This document shows positions 59,025 to 64,000 of a stretch of DNA of 64,000 nt, piece by piece. Each line of letters begins with the position of its first letter. Positions within the stretch are counted from its first letter, which is position 1. Origin of the DNA: Ypsolopha sequella (taxonomy: Eukaryota > Arthropoda > Insecta > Lepidoptera > Ypsolophidae); contig CAKOHE010000110.1 of the NCBI GenBank assembly GCA_934047225.1, forward strand, positions 124,001 to 188,000, read 5' to 3'. The notes beneath the pieces are model-generated. The model was not told where the DNA came from. It saw nothing but the letters and a program-made list of their open reading frames with translations, and did not search any database. Made by a program: the position numbers and the translations under genes.

Positions 59025-59145
59025 ATTCATATTCTCTATTGCACATAAAATAACATAATATTTACATATTGTACTTAGAAATATCATGTATATAGGCGAA
59101 TTTATCTCTAAAAAGAGATTTCTTCCAGCAAACCTGGATTGATAA
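59025..59145 (-). mobile_element. LINE 3' end (stem-tail family), copy 5
   Basis: On minus, CCAGGTTTGCTGGAAGAAAT, stem ATCTCTTTTTAGAGAT and GTGCAATAGAGAATATG. It closely resembles the copy at 43939. Confidence 0.75.
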
Positions 59146-59224
59146 ATAGAAGTAGACATTCATTGTACACTAAAATATATTTATATACTTAGACCATATG
59201 ATTATAAATAACAACATCATAAGG

Positions 59225-59720
59225 TGAAAGTTAATCCAGCGCCCGAAATCATACTGGCGGCTCGGTTAGTGATCATTCAAAAAAAAAATTTCAAAAATTC
59301 AAAAAGTTTATTTTGCAAAGTAGGTATATATAATACACGTTTCACAGGTCAAATTTTAATCTTATAAAAATATATGTAATAAAATAATAAATGTACATGA
59401 ACTACTTAGATTAAATGTTTATTTAATTTATGTAGCAATATATATACGATTAAAATTATAGGTAACATATTATTATACAAGGTGAAATCTAATCAACCGC
59501 CCGAACCCATACCGGAGACCCGGCCAGGGACCAGGAACAGGTTCAATGATCACCAACCGAGCCCCCAGCACGAATCCAGGCGGCCGACCAAATCCCATCC
59601 TATATACTACATAGTAATAGGTTACATATATAAATACATGCCTACCTCCGCCCATTCGATTAGTCTTGCTAAGAAGAACGGGCAAGAAACTTGGCAAGAT
59701 CATGTCTTTTTTTTTTAACA
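59225..59720. repeat. Pair of short related repeats around a minus LINE tail
   Basis: GGTGAAAGTTAATCCAGCGC at 59222 and GGTGAAATCTAATCAACCGC at about 59481 start similar segments (then CCCGAA...CATAC-GG). Between them a minus-strand tail ends AATAAACTTTTTGAATTTTT (59297-59315 on plus as its complement), of the type seen at 43.3 kb. Confidence 0.5.
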
Positions 59721-60850
59721 TAAACTTATACTATACATCAAATTACTTATATCTACTTTAACCAAGGGAAAAGAAAATACAAGACAGCAGGAATTCAGGT
59801 TAATGAAAAAAGAAAAACATATATATCTTTGCCTACCTGTCTCATATAGTCTATTTCCTTTTACAGTCTGTAATTGATTAATGTTAACTCTTAAGAGGAA
59901 TCAAAAGTTAGGAAATTATATTAATTAATCAAATTATTATTTACTATCATCAAAATCAGTATCACTATAACACCATGCTTCACCATCATCCAAATATTCA
60001 TTTATTTTATAATATGCCTTTTTCAGTAGGCCCTGCTTAAGGGTCGGTATAATGTCAGATGCACAATTTCAAATGAGCATAAAACATTGTGTTACTTGGT
60101 CAATCGGTTTAATAAAAATAATATAGATAATAGACTATAGGGCTGATATTCGTGCAGAAGCAAAAACGCAAAAGCTTTAAGTTCGCTCGATAGAAAAAAA
60201 TTACGAAGTTACCTCTATATTTCATGTTTTTCGAGTGTTAAAGGACCTTTCTTAAATTAGTTTGCCTTGAAATTTGTATTAAAAATAAGAAAACAAATGA
60301 CCCCGTATAATTGCACGGGGATTTTGAATAATTCTGTTTCGTTTTCATTTAATTTAACATCTAAGAATTGGCACTTACGTCGATTTATTCTGAGACAAGG
60401 CGGCGACAAGATATCTCGGTCGCACGCGCTTTTTGTTCCATGCTTTGTACAAATAATACAAAGCGCAAAAATAATGGTATTTTTACTTATATGGCGGTTT
60501 ATGTACTATACGTCTCTGGAACATATGATTATCTTTAACGTCATCTCGTATATGATTATCTTTCTAGGGTTTATACATATTCCAAAACTTTTTATGAATT
60601 ATGTTTTTTTTATTCTTTTTATTTTTTAGTTTTTCCTGTAGTGTGCATTGACTACGTAATCTAATTAAAAAAAAAAACTACTTATGAACGTTTTTGTGAT
60701 TTAATGTCATTATTTTTTAACTGTGTTCAATCTTATTATATGCCGATGTTTGGCTCAGACTGAAAATCGGCTGCTATTAATCTGCATGCTACATGCCGAG
60801 TCTTTGACCATTTTGTTTTCGCCTAAATACTTCAAAATGTAACAGATTTA
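59721..60850. other. AT-rich interval, no gene seen
   Basis: The frame 60267-60629 encodes a hydrophobic stretch but has no recognisable domain and is not called. Confidence 0.45.
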
Positions 60851-60907
60851 TTTTAAAATGTTTGTATTATTTTGGAAAACAAATAAAAATCTATTCTATT
60901 CTATTCC
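60851..60907 (+). mobile_element. Retroelement 3' tail
   Basis: GGAAAACAAATAAAAATCTA followed by three TATTC units looks like the tail of a LINE or SINE. The body is not recognisable. Confidence 0.5.
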
Positions 60908-61752
60908 AGTAAAAATTTTGAAAACATTAGTTCACAGAGTACGAAATTTTTAATACTTTATTATTAGTACATAGATGACAGCGATAGCGTTACGGTCGAG
61001 CGTAGGTAATTACAATCAAGGTCACCCGGAGTAGGCCTCCTGTTAGTGGTTATTTTGTGACAGAGTGTCACCAGCCAAGGCCATACGGAAACGTTAAGGC
61101 GCTTCTTCAAAGCGTCATCCGAAAACCGTCTATTGATAAAGTTATTTCTCTTGAAAGGTATGTTTAAATTTTTTTTATATATATATTGTTAGTTACACTA
61201 TATAAAGAAAAACTTCTTTTTAATTATTCTCGCGTTTAAAACAGCAAGAAAATTTTGTCAAATTCAAGCTGTTTTTAGACTAAAATTAAGTAAAATTGGT
61301 AATTTCTTTGAAACCACTAATGTTATTTGTATGGTTTTTGCACTAAATACAAAGAAAAAATTGCTTAAAAAAATATTTATGGAAATTTTTTCTGTCCATC
61401 GCGTCCATGTGAAAAGTATTATTTTCTCCTATTTTGCGCTATCCAGAGACCCAGCAACGTCGTAATACAGTGCGCACTGATATGAACGTTATTTCAATAT
61501 AGTTTCTGTCGATATTTCTACTGACACAGGTCAACTCAAGGTCGTTGGTGGCTACCTGATAGTGGGCAGACAAATAAAAGTGGAATAAAATTAAAAAGCC
61601 ACAAATGTGCCAATATCCGCAAAAAACATTTTTTATGGTGGCATTTTAATTTTGATAATGAAATGGCATTTTCTTTATTGTTCTCACGGGGAAGCTGCCA
61701 GATAGTACAGATCTATATGACGAAATTCGTTTGGCTATGGTTAAAACCACAG
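60908..61752. other. Interval without recognised gene
   Basis: No supported feature. The GC-richer stretch 61000-61130 has stops in all frames examined by eye. Confidence 0.4.
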
Positions 61753-62331
61753 GGATGGCGGGACACAAATTTTATACGAGCACCGATGTCGCCACTTTTT
61801 GGAATAACGTAGTATTACCTAGTTAGTAAAATACGCAGCGCACACATAGATTCACCCGTCTTCATACAGCCAAAATAACACCGTATTTCTATGAAGCTTA
61901 GATGTAAAATACCAAACACGTCATGGCACTATGCCAAGCTATTACATATATGACACCGTTAGGTCCGTGTCGATAATGTTTGAAAAAATATACATTGCGG
62001 CGTTAATATTCTAACTCAATGTGTGACACTCATTTTAACCTGCAATGGACAAAATATTAAATCACAAATCACAAAATATAAATCACAGTAAATACATGTT
62101 TAAAATACTAACGAGTGAAATAAAATTCCTTTGGATGTCTTATTTGCGTTATTTGAAGAGTTAGAACAATTTGCCACGCATATACCATTTTAATAATGTT
62201 TGTTCTAACACGTTCGGTTGAGAAATGAGAGGCCCGCGGGTTATGCCCTAACGTATTGATCACAGAACGGTGCGTGCGTCGCAGTCACGGCTTTCGTGGC
62301 ATTTCTATTCCTTATTAATAGTTCTGTGGTT
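61753..62331. repeat. Tandem duplication, copy 1
   Basis: This matches 62454-63117 in the same order. GGATGGCGGGACACAAATTT, AACACCGTATTTCTATGAAG, ATATACATTGCGGCGTTAAT and CGTTCGGTTGAGAAATGAGA are shared, among others. It lacks about 85 bp present in copy 2 near 62781-62870. Function is unknown and no frame is conserved. Confidence 0.9.
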
Positions 62332-62453
62332 ACAACATACTCTCTTTTTCTATGATCCATACTAAACGCTCTATACTATCATTATACAAATTTATCATTT
62401 TGTTTGGGCAAAAATGAACTTTTATTTTCATTTGCCATATGTTTATTTCACGG

Positions 62454-63117
62454 GGATGGCGTGACACAAATTTTATTCGAGAACCTATGTCACTACTTTT
62501 TGGAACAACGTAGTATTACCTAGTTAGTAAACATACGCGGCGCACACATAGATTCACCAGCCTTCATACAGCTAAAATAACACCGTATTTCTATGAAGCT
62601 TAGATGTTAAATACCAAACACGTCATGGCACTGTGCCAATGTGTGTGAAGAGCCATGACCAGCGGCCGTACTATGACACAATTAGGTCAGTGTTGATCAT
62701 GTTTGAAAAAATATACATTGCGGCGTTAATATTCTAAATCAATGTGTTACACTCTTTATAACCTGCAATGGACAAAATGTTGTCTAATTTCAACGCTACT
62801 CGTTACAATGCTAAATATTTCATGGTAAGGTTGAAATTTTATTTACCGCGAGGTTTATTCTGTAAATATCACAGTAATTACATGTTTAAATAACTTACGA
62901 GTGAAATGAAATTCTTTTGGATGTCTTATTTGCGTTATTTGAAGAGTTAGAACAATTTTCCACGCTGCAATACACCATTTTTACAATATGTTTGTTCTAA
63001 CGCGTTCGGTTGAGAAATGAGAGGCCCGTGTGTTATGTCTTGACGTATTGATCATATCGGTGCGTCGCAGTCACGGCTTTCATGGCCTTTCTATTCCTAT
63101 TAATAGTTCTGTGGTTT
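62454..63117. repeat. Tandem duplication, copy 2
   Basis: The second copy starts 701 bp after copy 1. It carries an extra GTGTGTGAAGAGCCATGACC stretch near 62640 and the extra segment at 62781-62870. Both end at TTAATAGTTCTGTGGTT. Confidence 0.9.
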
Positions 63118-63770
63118 CTTTGCTAACGCAAATCAGTATGATCAGTGGAGTGTGTAATTTCATTAATAGATAGCATTCTATTTACACACGATATGCAAAC
63201 ACGTTAAAAAGTGATAGCTCCCTGCAGGGACTGTTCATTTCTGTCCCGAGAAAAAAATGTATTCAAAATACACTTCATGAGACAAATAAACACTTAAAAA
63301 AGAGTATCCGTAACATTTCCACGTTAATTTGCTAATCAATGTTCTATTGCTACATTTAAAGCTATTGCAATAAAGACGAAATTACGTAACTAACTGTTAC
63401 ACAAAGTTGCATCCAAAATTAGACCTAATTAACATGATTTCTACAGTCAACTGTTTCGATAAGTCTGTGCAGTCTGTGGCAGACAGATTGATAGCTATCG
63501 TAAATCATAGTGTCTGTTTTTGTCGCAACTGACAGACCAAAAGAAAACTGTGATCAACAGATGACAATATTGTCATGTGTGGCCTTAAAATTATACAGAA
63601 ATACTGCAAATGAGTATTTTTATCTGTTCTTACGGCTTTTATTTGAATTAAACGAGCAAGCGAAGTTCTCTGAGTCTACTTTGAACAATCTGGCGTTTGT
63701 ATGTATGTATGTGTTTGTTAGTGTTTGTGTGTGAGAAGGTGTGTTTATTTAGTGAGGAAAAAGTGTACGT
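63118..63770. other. Interval without recognised gene
   Basis: No supported gene. A TGTATGTATGTGTTTG-type run lies at 63697-63735. Confidence 0.4.
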
Positions 63771-63820
63771 ATGGGAGACTGTAATGGGAGACTGTAATGG
63801 GAGACTGTAATGGGAGACCG
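63771..63820. repeat. 13-bp minisatellite
   Basis: ATGGGAGACTGTA is repeated three times, with a fourth partial copy ending ACCG. Confidence 0.95.
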
Positions 63821-64000
63821 CTGGTGTGGGATGAAACATGCGTCGATACACTTGCGGCTTCCCATGTAATCCCAGACCTGCCCCTCTATTCTGTATCTTT
63901 AGTTGCCAACTGTACTAGGTGCCTATCATCAAAAACATAGCTAAAAACGGAAATTTCAAAATTGCTATTAGTGGGTATTGAACTATTTACGAACCGTGTC
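63821..64000. other. Window edge, nothing recognised
   Basis: No feature supported. Confidence 0.4.

Noticed and set aside
60267..60629. 120-codon hydrophobic frame
   Set aside because: AT-rich DNA gives hydrophobic chance frames. No signal peptide or known family seen.
61000..61140. GC-richer stretch with a GGCGCTTCTTCAAAGCGTC hairpin, considered as a histone 3' stem-loop
   Set aside because: The stem and loop do not fit the histone pattern and no histone frame is nearby.

Overview
The window is eukaryotic and almost entirely repeats and mobile elements. I found no convincing host gene. The best guess is an insect, most likely a moth or butterfly. It has insect-type LINEs (CR1/Jockey-like and RTE), a BEL/Pao LTR element, hAT-like and TA-inserting DNA elements, a tRNA-derived SINE, and at 33592 a short motif (AAGTGCGAATCCGACTCGTG) like a repeat that is very common in lepidopteran genomes. 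The species call is inference.

1-22286: a very large satellite with a 33-bp monomer (about 570 copies), about 50% GC and CpG-rich, set in AT-rich DNA. It has nested higher-order repeats of 429, 528/594 and 1615 bp. A 3.3-kb LINE (7067-10386, minus strand) sits inside it, bounded by the 6-bp duplication TTATTG. The huge open frames across the array follow from the monomer being a multiple of three, and I do not call them genes.

22287-38200: AT-rich DNA with small inverted-repeat elements (23757-23910, 25569-25806, 35027-35962, 36503-36720), LINE relics, and a complete-looking but defective BEL/Pao retrotransposon (26617-33128). That element has two identical 175-bp LTRs and a 5-bp duplication, CTATG.

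38200-44060: a second, nearly complete LINE on the plus strand, with ORF1 broken at an A12 run, an intact endonuclease/reverse transcriptase ORF2 and a 3' tail. The 3' end of another LINE follows.

44101-47624 (minus): the most unusual coding object here. It is a long transposase-like protein with DDE-like acidic residues, followed by a Cys/His zinc cluster and a ubiquitin-protease-like Cys box and His box. It is broken by one in-frame TAA and one frameshift.

47750-51845: nested DNA transposons. One hAT-like element with a perfect 8-bp duplication (48643-49727) sits inside a relic of the same family as the element at 50567-51837, which has its own imperfect 8-bp flanks. A SINE and a 41-bp perfect palindrome lie in the nested one.

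51846-64000: LINE fragments (CR1/Jockey-like and RTE), several copies of a LINE 3' tail with a conserved stem, a 530-bp dispersed repeat inverted relative to a copy at 24806, a 0.6-0.7 kb tandem duplication (61753-63117) and a 13-bp minisatellite near the end. The layers of nested insertion suggest a repeat-rich, weakly constrained region such as heterochromatin or a sex-chromosome segment. This is inference.
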